The position numbers and the translations under genes are program-made. The notes under the pieces were generated by a model. The model was not told the origin of the DNA. It was given only the letters and a program-made list of their open reading frames with translations, and did not search any database. From Pseudomonadota bacterium (GTDB lineage: Bacteria > Myxococcota_A > UBA9160 > SZUA-336), in assembly GCA_021295775.1 (NCBI GenBank), contig JAGWBS010000004.1, positions 1 through 55,150 on the forward strand: a stretch of DNA of 55,150 bases, read 5' to 3'. Within the stretch, counting starts at the first letter, position 1; each line of letters starts with the position of its first letter. Positions 20,050 through 27,642 of the stretch are shown here, piece after piece.

Positions 20050-20396
20050 GCCCACCTCCGCCCGACACGAGCCGACGAAACGGGCAGGAGCGGTCTTTTC
20101 GGGTTCCGCTCGGGGCGCCGGGCCTCCAGAAGTCCGCCGCGCGAGAGGGTCTTCCTACACCGAACTGCGTTTAATGGCGCGCGTCCGGACACGCGGCCGC
20201 GCTCGGCCTTGTTTTTGTCTTTTGTTCGTTTCCACAGTCGATAATTTTCATACCGTCAATACGCGATGGAGTGTTGAGGTTGGAGGTGGGTTGTGGTGTA
20301 TACTCGCAAGTGGAGCGCTATGGAGCCCCTGTGGCGACTGGCACCACGGCTCCCTGCGCGTCGCGAACCGAACCATGTTCGGCAGAGGAGGGAGCA
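20050..20396 (+). other. Gene-free interval with AT-rich promoter region and structured leader
   Basis: No gene found in this 347-bp stretch. The left third is GC-rich with a GAGCGG/CCGCTC inverted repeat but no T-run. From about 20205 composition drops sharply: 25 of 60 bases in 20221-20280 are G/C. The right part carries a TTGAGG/TATACT promoter candidate and, inside the presumed leader, a hairpin GGAGCC-cct-GTGG / CCAC-GGCTCC (20322-20334 with 20344-20353; 3-nt bulge, 9-nt loop), followed by AGGAGGGAG just before the ATG at 20397. Confidence 0.6.
20274..20304 (+). promoter_or_regulatory. Candidate promoter of the small membrane protein gene
   Basis: TTGAGG (20274-20279), a long 19-bp spacer and TATACT (20299-20304), embedded in the most AT-rich interval of the window. 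Transcription would start near 20311 and give an ~85-nt leader containing the bulged hairpin at 20322-20353. Confidence 0.5.
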
Positions 20397-20732
20397 ATGA
20401 GCAGAAGGCAAGTTCTGGCAGGGTTGGCCGCCATAGCGGCCGTGGTTGAGGGGTTGGCGGCAGGTGTGGTTCCGATGAACCTGCTTCCGCTGCTGCTCGT
20501 CCTACTCGGTCTGGTGTTCGCGCCGATGGAAATCGACGTGGGGGATACGCCGGCCACGAGATTCCTGGTGGTCGCCATAGCGGCAGGGGCCGCGGATTCG
20601 GCTGACGTGCTGGGGCACATCCCGGCGATCGGAGCGCATCTCGACTCCATACTCAGCCAGTACACGAACATGCTGTACGGCGGGGCCGTCGGCATCGTGG
20701 TCATGAGGTTGGTGAACGGTCTGAAGGGCTGA
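20397..20732 (+). CDS. Small hydrophobic membrane protein of unknown function, compositionally foreign
   Basis: 111 residues with three or four hydrophobic segments: ~5-24 (VLAGLAAIAAVVEGLAAGVV), ~28-43 (NLLPLLLVLLGLVFAP), ~56-70 (FLVVAIAAGAA) and ~92-107 (LYGGAVGIVVMRLVNG), with a polar stretch GHIPAIGAHLDSILSQYTN between the last two. No family recognised. Codon use is unlike every neighbour: all four Arg codons are AGA/AGG, three of seven Ile codons are ATA, and a CTA Leu occurs. ATG sits 5 nt behind AGGAGGGAG. It has its own promoter candidate and is followed by strong hairpins, so it is probably a monocistronic, laterally acquired gene. Holin-like or regulatory membrane roles are possible but unsupported. 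Confidence 0.7.
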   Translation: MSRRQVLAGLAAIAAVVEGLAAGVVPMNLLPLLLVLLGLVFAPMEIDVGDTPATRFLVVAIAAGAADSADVLGHIPAIGAHLDSILSQYTNMLYGGAVGIVVMRLVNGLKG

Positions 20733-20765
20733 ACTATCGCCCTCACGCATCACGACAGCATGTCT

Positions 20766-20783
20766 GGACCGGGCAACCGGTCC
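20766..20783 (+). other. Perfect 7-bp hairpin with GCAA tetraloop in 3' region
   Basis: GGACCGG (20766-20772), loop GCAA, CCGGTCC (20777-20783). A perfect stem closed by a GNRA-type tetraloop is typical of structured RNA. It lies between the stop codon at 20732 and the terminator at 20797, so the transcript's 3' end carries two hairpins in series. Confidence 0.5.
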
Positions 20784-20796
20784 GTATGAAAGTCAG

Positions 20797-20838
20797 GCCG
20801 GCCATCGGGACTTCGCGACTCCCGATGGTCGGCTTTTG
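20797..20838 (+). terminator. Strong Rho-independent terminator after the small membrane protein gene
   Basis: A 14-bp stem (20797-20810 with 20820-20833, one G-U wobble), 9-nt loop, then TTTT at 20834-20837. This is one of the two best intrinsic terminators in the window and marks the end of the foreign transcription unit. Confidence 0.8.
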
Positions 20839-20864
20839 CCATCGCGGCCGCGCTTGAGCGGTCC

Positions 20865-20892
20865 AACGGCGCGCTCTCTGCGCGCCGTTTCC
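20865..20892 (+). terminator. Second hairpin upstream of the amidohydrolase gene
   Basis: AACGGCGCGC (20865-20874), loop TCTCT, GCGCGCCGTT (20880-20889), then T and CC. A perfect 10-bp stem with a poor T-run. It may be a back-up terminator or the edge of the inserted segment. Confidence 0.4.
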
Positions 20893-20908
20893 GCTTAAGG
20901 GTCGGTGA

Positions 20909-20914
20909 TAGACT
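20909..20914 (+). promoter_or_regulatory. Candidate -10 hexamer TAGACT of the amidohydrolase gene
   Basis: TAGACT lies 31 nt before the GTG at 20946, downstream of the hairpins that end the previous unit. No convincing -35 is seen at 16-18 bp. The same hexamer precedes hisB, fabH and the P450 gene. Confidence 0.35.
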
Positions 20915-20945
20915 TGTCCGGCCCGAACGGCTCGGAGGTGTCCCT

Positions 20946-22148
20946 GTGTCGGAGCGCGCGAAGCCCTGGGTGATCGACGGCGACGGGCACGTGCTCGAGC
21001 CCCGCGATCTGTGGGAAAAGAACCTGCCCGCGGAGTATCGCGACGTCGCGATCAAAGTCGTGACCAATGCCGACACCGACATGGAAGACGAGTGCGTCGA
21101 TGGGCTGGCCGTGGTGCCGGGCTGGGCGACCACCAACGGCTGGGCTCGATCGCCTCTCTCGCGCCGGGCGGACGTCAGCGGCTGGCGCTGGGAGGAGCTT
21201 CCCGCCGCGGGCCGCGACCCCAAGGCGCGCGTCGCCGAGCTCGACCGGGAGGGCATCGACGTGGCGGTCCTGTATCCGTCGCTCGGTCTGCTCCTGGGCG
21301 GAATCCGCGACCCGCGACACGCCGTCCTGGCCTGCCGCGTCTACAACGACTGGCTGGCCGAGTTCTGCAGCGCGGCCCCGGAGCGCCTGATCGGGATCGC
21401 CGCGCTGCCCCTCCAGGACCCCGAGGCCTGTCCGGGCGAGGCCCGGCGCGCCGTCGACGAGCTGGGGATGCGCGGCGTGTTCGTGAGGCCCGCCAACGGC
21501 TACGGCAACTACCTCGCCCACCACCCCGTCTTCGACCCGCTGTGGGCCACGGTTCAGGAGCTGGGCGTTCCGGTCGGCTTCCACCCCGCGGGCGTCACCG
21601 ACACTTTCGGTGCGGCCACGGTCTACGGGCAGACTCTCTGGACCGGTCACGTGGCCGCCCCCGAGCCGGGAGTGATGGGCCGCGAGACCGGCGACGAGTT
21701 CGCTTTCGGAAAAACGCTCCACTTCCTGTTCGACGATACGATGCAGCTCACCATGCTGATCGGCACGGGTCTTCTGGATCGTTTCCCCGAACTGAAAGTG
21801 CTGATCCTGGAATGCGGCGTCGGCTGGCTGCCGCATTGGATAGACAAGCTCGACCACTGGATCGAAGTGGTGCCCTGGCAGCGCCCGCTCGAGCTCAAGC
21901 CGAGCGAGTACGTCCAGAGGCAGGTCTGGGTCTCGGCCGATCCTGACGAGACCACCTTGCCCTACGTGGTTTCGGCCACCGGCGCGGACCGCATCATCTG
22001 GGCGTCGGACTACCCGCACATGGACGTGCTGGAGTCCGAGCCGTCGGCCACCGCGGAACTCTACGAGAACATGCGCGGAATGCTCGAGAGCGACCAGGCG
22101 GCGATCGCCGGCGAAAACGCCCGGGCCCTTTACGGCCTGGGTGCCTGA
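20946..22148 (+). CDS. Amidohydrolase family protein (amidohydrolase_2 TIM barrel)
   Basis: 400-residue metal-dependent hydrolase/decarboxylase fold. The first metal motif is VIDGDGHVLEP (D-x-H) at the N-terminus, the barrel His is in VGFHPAG, and the terminal Asp in IIWASDYPHMD. Family members include gamma-resorcylate and ACMS decarboxylases as well as hydrolases. GTG start follows GGAGGTG (20934-20940). It begins right after the foreign segment and ends 28 bp from the convergent cupin gene. A second paralogue-type gene lies at 52399. Substrate unknown. Confidence 0.85.
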   Translation: MSERAKPWVIDGDGHVLEPRDLWEKNLPAEYRDVAIKVVTNADTDMEDECVDGLAVVPGWATTNGWARSPLSRRADVSGWRWEELPAAGRDPKARVAELDREGIDVAVLYPSLGLLLGGIRDPRHAVLACRVYNDWLAEFCSAAPERLIGIAALPLQDPEACPGEARRAVDELGMRGVFVRPANGYGNYLAHHPVFDPLWATVQELGVPVGFHPAGVTDTFGAATVYGQTLWTGHVAAPEPGVMGRETGDEFAFGKTLHFLFDDTMQLTMLIGTGLLDRFPELKVLILECGVGWLPHWIDKLDHWIEVVPWQRPLELKPSEYVQRQVWVSADPDETTLPYVVSATGADRIIWASDYPHMDVLESEPSATAELYENMRGMLESDQAAIAGENARALYGLGA

Positions 22149-22176
22149 GCCCCGAGCCGCCCGCGCGGAACGGCTC

Positions 22177-22602
22177 TCACGCTTCTCGCGGCGGGAATTC
22201 TCCCGGCCCGGCGAGCTCGAAGTGCTCGAACTCGAATGCCGGCGAGACCGTGCATCCGACCAGGCTCCACTCGCCCAGACTGCGGGCGCTCTGCCAGGCG
22301 TGAGCCGGAACGCGTTTCTGTGGCCTCTCCCCCGACTCCAGTCCGGGTCCGAGTTGCCAGGTTTGCGTGCGCGGGGATCGATGAACGCGGAGCTCTAGCG
22401 GAGCTCCGGCGTAGTAGTGCCAGATCTCGTCGGCATCGATGCGGTGCCACGCGGAGGCCTGGCCCTGCTCGAGCAGGAAGTAGATCGCCGTGCCCGACGC
22501 ACGTTCGCCCCGTCGTGCCTCGGCGCGCCAAGTCTCCCGGAACCAGCCGCCCTCCGGGTGGGGCTCAAGGGCCAGCCGTTCGATGATCGTCCGAGCGTCC
22601 AT
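22177..22602 (-). CDS. Cupin domain protein (DUF985 type)
   Basis: 141-residue beta-barrel protein. It begins TIIERLALEPHPEGGWFRETWR, the DUF985 signature, then GTAIYFLLEQGQASAWHRIDADEIWHYY (cupin motif with His/Glu) and a C-terminal SLVGCTVSPAFEFEHFEL. Related proteins such as yeast YML079w bind small ligands without a known reaction. The ATG lies 38 nt inside the 3' end of the RNase G gene, and conservation from the first residues supports that overlap, so it is probably translated from the rng transcript. Confidence 0.85.
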   Translation of the reverse strand: MDARTIIERLALEPHPEGGWFRETWRAEARRGERASGTAIYFLLEQGQASAWHRIDADEIWHYYAGAPLELRVHRSPRTQTWQLGPGLESGERPQKRVPAHAWQSARSLGEWSLVGCTVSPAFEFEHFELAGPGEFPPREA

Positions 22603-24412
22603 CGGGACCGTCCGCGTCGGTCGTCTCGTCGCCGTTCGCCGCGCTCTCCGGGGCGGCCGCGTCGGCGCCCGCGTCGGTCGGAGCTTCCCCGTTCGGGTTC
22701 ACCTGCGCGGCTTGTTCGGCCTGGGCCTCGTCGGAGGGCTGAGCGCCCTCCGGGGAGGCGTCCGCCGGCGCCGGTGCGCCGAGATCCTCGTCGGGAGAGC
22801 TCTTTTCCGGTCCCTCCGTTTCCGGCTCGCCGGGATCGCTCGGCGGCGCTGCGGCCTCCTCGAAGCGCTGCGGCAGCACGGCTACCTGACGGCCTTCGGA
22901 GGAGATTTCGAACTGCTCTTGGTGGAAGTCGGATTCGGCCACCAACTCGACTCGGCGCCCGATCCGCTCGCGCACTTTCTCCAGCCCCTCCGACGCTTCG
23001 CCCTGGAGGACGTCGATCACTCCGGGGTGCGCGTGCACCCGCAGAGTCTCGCCGCGCAGGTAGCCGGCGGCCTTCGGCAGCTCGCGGAACAGATTGTGGG
23101 TGAGGGTTCGCGCCGACTGCAGGTAGCCCTTCCCCTCGCAGATCGGACAGGGCTCGCAGAGCTGCTGGGTCAGGCTCTCGCGGGTGCGCTTGCGCGTCAT
23201 CTCCACCAGGCCCAGCTCCGAGATCTTCTGCAGGTTGGTCCTGGCCTTGTCCTCGCGCAGCGCGTCGGACAGCGCCTTGTAGACCTTCTCCCGGTTGGCG
23301 GCGATCTCCATGTCGATCAGGTCCAGGATGATCAGGCCGCCGATGTTGCGGAAGCGAAGCTGGTGAACGATCTCGCGCGCCGCCTCGAGATTGGTCTTGA
23401 GGATCGTGTCCTCCAGACTGCGGCCTTTGCCGCCGGTGTAACGGCCGGTGTTGACATCGATCGCGGTCAGCGCCTCGCCCTGGTCGAAGATCAGGTAGCC
23501 GCCGGACTTCAGCCAGACCTTGCGTCCCAGCCCCTCCTCGATCTCGCTCTCGATGCGCTGCGACTCGAATAGAGGCTGGTTGTCGCGATAGTGGCGGATG
23601 CGCGGGCGGGGAGGCGCCGTGAATTTCTGGGTGAACTCCTGCATCTCCGCGTAGGCGTCGGCGTCGTCCACCACGATCTGCCGGGTCTCGTGGGTGGCCA
23701 TGTCGCGCAGCACCTTGAGGTGCAGCTCGGGCTCGGAGTAGATCGGCGCAGGTACCTCGCGGACCTCTTCGCGGCGCTTCTGGACCTGTTCCCAGCGGCT
23801 GGTCAGGTATTCGATGTCGGCCTGGATGTCGGCCTCGCTGACGCCGTGGGAAACGGTCCGCACGATGAAGCCCAGCTCGCGGGGCCGGTGCTTCTCGACG
23901 ATCGCGCGCAGGCGGCGGCGCTCGCGGTCGCCCTCGATCCGACGCGAGACGCCCACCCGGTTGACCCAGGGCATGAGCACCAGGTGGCGCCCCGGCAGCG
24001 AGATGCGCGAAGTGATCCTGGCGCCCTTGGTGCCCAGCGGCTCCTTGGCCACCTGGACGATGACTTCGCGCCCCTCCTCCAGGACTTCCTCGATCTTGGG
24101 CACGGAAGCGCGGTTGCGGCCGCGGCCGCGGCGCCCCGCACCGTTGCCGTTGGTCGCGGCGTCGTCGAGGTCGATGTCGTCGGCGTCGGAACGGTAGTCG
24201 CCGGCGTACAGGAAGCCGGCGCGTTCCAGCCCGATGTCGACGAAAGCGGCCTGCATTCCCGGCAGGACGCGGGTGACCTTACCCTTGTAGATGCCCCCCA
24301 TAACGCCGCGCTCGTTGGAGCGCTCGATATGGAGTTCTACGATCTTGTCGGCTTCGCGGATCGCCACCCGGGTCTCGCCCGGGGTGACGTTCACGAAGAT
24401 CTCGTTGCGCAT
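22565..24412 (-). CDS. rng: Ribonuclease E/G family endoribonuclease
   Basis: Endoribonuclease of rRNA maturation and mRNA decay. 615 residues: MRNEIFVNVTPGETRVAI start, S1 RNA-binding domain (GGIYKGKVTRVLPGMQAAFVDIG) with an Asp/Gly insertion, the catalytic core with TAIDVNTGRYTGGKG and IILDLIDM (the two Mg-binding Asp positions of RNase E), and the Zn-link CEPCPICEGKGY. The last ~90 residues are Glu/Pro/Ala/Asp-rich and disordered, longer than in E. coli RNase G and like a short RNase E tail. ATG 24412 follows AAAGGCAG; upstream in-frame sequence is non-conserved. Divergent from selA. Confidence 0.94.
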   Translation of the reverse strand: MRNEIFVNVTPGETRVAIREADKIVELHIERSNERGVMGGIYKGKVTRVLPGMQAAFVDIGLERAGFLYAGDYRSDADDIDLDDAATNGNGAGRRGRGRNRASVPKIEEVLEEGREVIVQVAKEPLGTKGARITSRISLPGRHLVLMPWVNRVGVSRRIEGDRERRRLRAIVEKHRPRELGFIVRTVSHGVSEADIQADIEYLTSRWEQVQKRREEVREVPAPIYSEPELHLKVLRDMATHETRQIVVDDADAYAEMQEFTQKFTAPPRPRIRHYRDNQPLFESQRIESEIEEGLGRKVWLKSGGYLIFDQGEALTAIDVNTGRYTGGKGRSLEDTILKTNLEAAREIVHQLRFRNIGGLIILDLIDMEIAANREKVYKALSDALREDKARTNLQKISELGLVEMTRKRTRESLTQQLCEPCPICEGKGYLQSARTLTHNLFRELPKAAGYLRGETLRVHAHPGVIDVLQGEASEGLEKVRERIGRRVELVAESDFHQEQFEISSEGRQVAVLPQRFEEAAAPPSDPGEPETEGPEKSSPDEDLGAPAPADASPEGAQPSDEAQAEQAAQVNPNGEAPTDAGADAAAPESAANGDETTDADGPDGRSDDHRTAGP

Positions 24413-24632
24413 GAAAACTGCCTTTCGGGCACGTTGCCGGGGTCCCGCGGGCGCGGAGCGGGGAGCGCAGGGACTCCGCCGCGGCCGCCGGATCGGGGCT
24501 CCGTCGTGCCAGACTGAGGGAAAGGCTCGGCGCCGGAAGGGCCGGCGAGCCGGCACACCGGCCGGTCAGCAGGCGTCCGGAAAAGGATGCACCGCGGTCC
24601 GGTGGCGGAATCATTCGTGGCGAGCGATCCGG

Positions 24633-24648
24633 TACGATGAGTATCGTC
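24633..24648 (+). promoter_or_regulatory. Candidate -10 and inverted repeat upstream of selA
   Basis: TACGAT (24633-24638) is a possible -10. It overlaps a small inverted repeat ACGAT-GAGT-ATCGT (24634-24647) within the 265-bp divergent rng/selA interval. Such an overlap could be an operator, but it may be chance. Nothing else in the interval is clear. Confidence 0.25.
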
Positions 24649-24677
24649 CTCGCGTCGAACTCGAAAGGGAGACCCTA

Positions 24678-26054
24678 GTGAAAGGGTCGGATGGGGTCAA
24701 TGCGCGGATGCGCCGCCTGCCGCGCGTCGACGAGTTGGTCGAAAGAGCCGCCGAGACCGGCGGGCTGGAGCGCTGGAGCCTGCTCGCCGCCGCGCGCGAG
24801 GTGCTCGCCGCCGCGCGCGAGGAGCTCGCGCGCTCCGGGGACGGCGAGATCGGGCTCGAGCGGCTGTTGGGCGAAACGCGCGCAGCGGCCGGCGAACTGG
24901 AGGCGGACTTTCCGAGCCGGGTCCTCAACGCCACCGGGGTCGTCCTGCACACCAATCTGGGGCGGGCACCGCTGGCGCCGGGCGCGGCCCGGGCGGCTGC
25001 CGAAGCCGCGGCGGGATACTCGAATCTGGAGTTCGACCGGCGCAGCGGCCGGCGCGGCTCCCGGCTGGCGCACGTCGGACGGCTGCTGGAACTGATCTCC
25101 GGAGCCGAGTCGGCCCTGGTGGTCAACAACACCGCGGCGGCGCTGCTGTTGGCGGTCGACAGTCTGGCCGCGGAACGCGAAGTCGTGCTCTCGCGCGGGG
25201 AACTGGTCGAGATCGGCGGTTCGTTCCGGATGCCGGAGATCATCGCTGCCAGCCGCGCGCGCCTGGTGGAGATCGGCACCACCAACCGCACCCACCTGCG
25301 CGACTACCACTCGGCCATCGGCCCGCAGACGGGAATGCTGCTCAAGGTGCACCGCAGCAACTTCTCGCTGCGCGGCTTCACCCGAGAGGTCGGTCTGGAC
25401 GAGCTCGCGCAACTTGGCCGGGAGCACGGCCTGCCCGTGGTGGAGGACCGGGGCAGCGGTACCTTCGTCGACCTGCGCCCGCACGGGATCCCGGAGGCCG
25501 AGGCCTGGCGAGGGCTCGAGCGGGGGGCGGACCTGGTGCTCTTCAGCGGCGACAAGCTGCTCGGCGGGCCGCAGGCGGGGATCGTCCTGGGCCGGAGGGA
25601 CTTGATCGAGCGCATGCGCTCGAGCCCGCTCGCCCGCGCGCTGCGCGTGGACAAGCTGACCCTGGCCGCCCTGGGCTGGACGCTGCGCGCCCTGCTCGCC
25701 GGCCGCGAACGCGACATTCCCGTGCTCCGCATGCTGACCGCGCCGCCCGAAGAGATCGCGGAACGGGCCGAGCGGATCGCGCGGGAGTTGGCCGCGGAGG
25801 GCTGGAAAGATCCGCGGGTGGAGCGGCGCGGTTCGCCGGTGGGGGGAGGCGCGCTGCCGGAACTGGAACTCGAGGGAGCCGTGGTCCGATTGGACCTCGG
25901 CGAGCGCGCCGCCGGCGAACTGGCGGAGCGCCTGCGCCGGGCCGAGCCGGCGGTGCTGGTCCGCGTGCATCGGGGCGCGGTCTGGATCGATCCGCGCACC
26001 CTGGAGGACGCGGACGTCGCCGACCTGGTCGCCGGCTTCGGCCGGCCCGTTTGA
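24678..26054 (+). CDS. selA: L-seryl-tRNA(Sec) selenium transferase
   Basis: PLP enzyme converting seryl-tRNA(Sec) to selenocysteyl-tRNA(Sec) with selenophosphate. 458 residues, normal length: VLNATGVVLHTNLGRAPL, YSNLEFD, ALVVNNTAAALLLA, VEIGGSFRMPEIIAAS, EIGTTNRTHLRDY, LLKVHRSNFSLRGF, and the PLP lysine in FSGDKLLGGPQAG (Lys293). GTG start lies 6 nt behind GGGAG. The usual partner selB, tRNA-Sec (selC) and selD are not in the window, so the pathway must be completed elsewhere. The next gene encodes an unrelated HNH protein. Confidence 0.95.
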   Translation: MKGSDGVNARMRRLPRVDELVERAAETGGLERWSLLAAAREVLAAAREELARSGDGEIGLERLLGETRAAAGELEADFPSRVLNATGVVLHTNLGRAPLAPGAARAAAEAAAGYSNLEFDRRSGRRGSRLAHVGRLLELISGAESALVVNNTAAALLLAVDSLAAEREVVLSRGELVEIGGSFRMPEIIAASRARLVEIGTTNRTHLRDYHSAIGPQTGMLLKVHRSNFSLRGFTREVGLDELAQLGREHGLPVVEDRGSGTFVDLRPHGIPEAEAWRGLERGADLVLFSGDKLLGGPQAGIVLGRRDLIERMRSSPLARALRVDKLTLAALGWTLRALLAGRERDIPVLRMLTAPPEEIAERAERIARELAAEGWKDPRVERRGSPVGGGALPELELEGAVVRLDLGERAAGELAERLRRAEPAVLVRVHRGAVWIDPRTLEDADVADLVAGFGRPV

Positions 26055-26088
26055 TCGCAACATCGGCCGCGGGTAAGGTTCCCGACCG

Positions 26089-26688
26089 ATGCTCGACGCG
26101 AACGTGCTGGTATTGAATCGTTCGTACCTGCCGATCCACGTGATCTCGGTGCGCCGAGCCCTGACGCTGATGTACCGCGGGCTCGCCCGCGCCGTCGACG
26201 AGAGTTACGACACTTTCGACTTCGAGCGCTGGCGCCGCGCCGAGATCCGGCCTCACGACGACTGGCTGGGGATCGTGGGCGGGGTCATGCGGGTGCCGCG
26301 CGTGATCCTGCTGGCGGCGTTCGACCGCGTGCCCCGGCGCCATGTGCGCTTCAGCCGCTCCAACATCTACGCGCGCGACCGGCACACCTGCCAGTACTGC
26401 GGGCGCGGCGAGGGCCGCGGGCAGCTGAACCTGGACCACGTGGTGCCGCGCTCCCAGGGCGGGCGCACCTCGTGGGAGAACGTGGTCTGCAGCTGCGTGC
26501 GCTGCAACCGGCGCAAAGGGGGCCGGACCCCCAACCAGGCCGGCATGCGCCTGATCCGGAAGCCCGAAAAGCCGCGCTGGACTTCCGTGGCAGGCCTGGC
26601 CGGGCGGCGACATACTTACCCGGAATGGAGACCCTTCTTCTCCTTCGTCGATGCGCCTGAGCAGGGCGTCGAGACGGCCGCTCCCTAG
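26089..26688 (+). CDS. HNH endonuclease-fold protein
   Basis: 199 residues. The C-terminal half has the HNH/McrA-like zinc finger: CQYCGRG (first Cys pair), LDHVVPRSQGGRTSWENVV (catalytic His and Asn), and CVRCNRRKGGRTPNQAG (second Cys pair and final motif). The N-terminus VLVLNRSYLPIHVISVRRAL is typical of a widespread chromosomal HNH group of unknown role, distinct from mobile restriction systems. ATG start; TAAGGT 10 nt upstream is a possible -10. No methylase or mobile-element gene is nearby, so housekeeping nucleic-acid processing is more likely than defence (inference). Confidence 0.88.
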   Translation: MLDANVLVLNRSYLPIHVISVRRALTLMYRGLARAVDESYDTFDFERWRRAEIRPHDDWLGIVGGVMRVPRVILLAAFDRVPRRHVRFSRSNIYARDRHTCQYCGRGEGRGQLNLDHVVPRSQGGRTSWENVVCSCVRCNRRKGGRTPNQAGMRLIRKPEKPRWTSVAGLAGRRHTYPEWRPFFSFVDAPEQGVETAAP

Positions 26689-26727
26689 ACGGAGCCGGGA
26701 CGGCCGGGCTTTCGCCCGCCGGGTCGT

Positions 26728-27642
26728 TTGAGTTTCCGACACCCGGTCTCCTCGGAGTTGGTCGGGCTGCGGCTCGACGCGGCGGTGGCGCGGCTCGAGC
26801 CCGGGCTGTCCCGGGCCCGCGCGCGGCGCCTGATCGACAGCGGCGACATCCGGGTCGGCGCGCGGCGCGTGCGGGCCTCGCACCGCCTGCGCGAGGGAGA
26901 GCGCATCGAAGGAGCCGTCCCCCCGCCCGAACCCGCGGGCGTCGAGCCCGAGGAGATCGCGATCCGGGTCGTGTACGAAGACGACGACCTGATCGTGGTC
27001 GACAAGCCGGCCGGGCTGGTGGTTCACCCCGCCGCCGGCCACCGCGGCGGAACCCTGGTCAACGCGCTGCTCTTCCACTGCGGCGACCTGTCCGGGATCG
27101 GCGGCGTCACCCGCCCCGGAATCGTCCACCGCCTGGACAAGGGAACTTCCGGCCTGATCGTCGCCGCCAAGGGCGACGCGGCCCACGCCTCGCTGGCCGG
27201 GCAGTTCAAACGGCACAGCATCGAACGGGAATACCTGGCCCTGGTGCGCGGCTCTCCCGGCGCCGGCCAGGGCACGGTCGACGCGCCGATCGGGCGCCAT
27301 CCCAGCGACCGCAAGCGGTTCAGCACGCGCTCCCGGTCCGGCCGGCGGGCGGTCAGCCACTGGCGGGTCGAAACGCGCTTCCGGGAGCACACGCTCCTGC
27401 GCGTCCGCCTGGAGACGGGCCGCACGCATCAGATCCGCGTCCATCTGGCCTCGGTCGGGCTTCCGGTCGCGGGCGATCCGGTGTACGGCGGCGGCGGGCG
27501 CCGGGCGCTGCCCGGGTTGAACCGCCCCGCGCTGCACGCGGCGGTGCTGGGGTTCGCGCATCCGCGGGACGGGCGCGGCGTGCGCTTCGAAGCCCCGCTC
27601 GCCGAGGATCTCGAGCGGCTTTTGCGGGAGTTGCCGGGTTGA
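26728..27642 (+). CDS. rluD: RluA/RluD-family 23S rRNA pseudouridine synthase
   Basis: Isomerises uridines in rRNA. 304 residues: N-terminal S4 domain (GLRLDAAVARLEPGLSRARA), linker, and catalytic domain with DDLIVVDKPAGLVVHPAAGH, the active-site motif HRLDKGTSGLIVAAK (catalytic Asp), and RLETGRTHQIRVHLA. TTG start at 26728 is chosen because conservation begins just after it. Its stop overlaps the TTG of pgeF (TTGA); rluD-pgeF pairing is a common bacterial gene order. RluD is the best guess, though RluA or RluC specificity cannot be excluded. Confidence 0.92.
   Translation: MSFRHPVSSELVGLRLDAAVARLEPGLSRARARRLIDSGDIRVGARRVRASHRLREGERIEGAVPPPEPAGVEPEEIAIRVVYEDDDLIVVDKPAGLVVHPAAGHRGGTLVNALLFHCGDLSGIGGVTRPGIVHRLDKGTSGLIVAAKGDAAHASLAGQFKRHSIEREYLALVRGSPGAGQGTVDAPIGRHPSDRKRFSTRSRSGRRAVSHWRVETRFREHTLLRVRLETGRTHQIRVHLASVGLPVAGDPVYGGGGRRALPGLNRPALHAAVLGFAHPRDGRGVRFEAPLAEDLERLLRELPG

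Noticed and set aside
26089..26688. HNH gene as part of a restriction or mobile-intron system
   Set aside because: No methyltransferase, intron structure or mobility gene nearby, and the N-terminus matches a widespread chromosomal HNH group.
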